The translations under genes and the position numbers were made by a program. Below are positions 32,221-32,231 of a stretch of 32,231 nucleotides of DNA, piece by piece. The stretch spans positions 1-32,231 of the forward strand of contig JAKSQT010000022.1 of assembly GCA_024403995.1 (NCBI GenBank), written 5' to 3'. This DNA comes from Ruminococcus sp. (GTDB lineage: Bacteria; Bacillota; Clostridia; Oscillospirales; Ruminococcaceae). The stretch's first letter is position 1, and every line of letters begins with the position of its first letter. The notes beneath the pieces were generated by a model. That model was not told where the DNA came from. It did no database searches and saw only the letters and a program-made list of their open reading frames with translations.

Positions 32221-32231
32221 TCATAAACTTG

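Overview
The window looks like chromosomal DNA from a gut or rumen Clostridia, most likely a Ruminococcus-type Oscillospiraceae. The evidence is the moderately AT-rich composition, consensus SigA promoters (often with extended -10 TGn), AGGAGG-type ribosome sites, a TPP-controlled ECF thiamine transporter, acetate kinase, and a giant secreted leucine-rich-repeat protein with threonine-rich linkers. The genus is inferred from memory of such genomes. I see no prophage, insertion sequence, rRNA or CRISPR array.

Layout. 1-2200: acylphosphatase (-) and an uncharacterised membrane protein (+) from back-to-back promoters. 2231-5840: two overlapping WYL-domain regulators (-) divergent from an RtcB RNA ligase (+), with a repeated sequence in the shared promoter region. 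5913-13363 (-): a 2426-residue secreted LRR protein made of five long modules, a Thr-rich linker, a Cna-B-like domain and a long C-terminal region, followed by a 32-residue peptide gene of its own. 13711-15372 (-): an M48-type membrane metalloprotease, a double-glycine-leader bacteriocin-like peptide and a GyrI-like ligand-binding protein. 15934-16009: tRNA-Pro(GGG).

16089-16878 (-): thiT behind a TPP riboswitch with a clear terminator. 16930-21331 (-): a four-gene operon of PHP phosphoesterase, YdcF-like membrane protein, small protein and a fusion of a sugar-isomerase-like TIM barrel to an acyl-CoA synthetase. 21532-27320 (-): a tight run dominated by RNA modification (tmcAL, C39-type lipoprotein, HAD phosphatase, mnmA, trmN6-like, rsmI). 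27524-29074 (+): ackA and an orphan heavy-metal-binding protein. 29315-32107 (+): a five-gene operon of SdpR-like repressor, SdpI-like membrane protein, YxlE-like protein and a YxlFG-like ABC transporter, probably an envelope or peptide-toxin resistance module without a linked toxin.

Dispersed palindromes recur between genes: one hairpin family has four copies (about 82, 6037, 13405 and 32181), and there are a separate 132-nt palindrome at 29080-29211 and a third palindrome at 32113. The points most worth following up are the bacteriocin/M48 pair, the WYL-WYL/RtcB divergon, the toxin-less Sdp/Yxl cassette, the TIM-barrel/acyl-CoA synthetase fusion and the 32-residue peptide behind the giant LRR gene.
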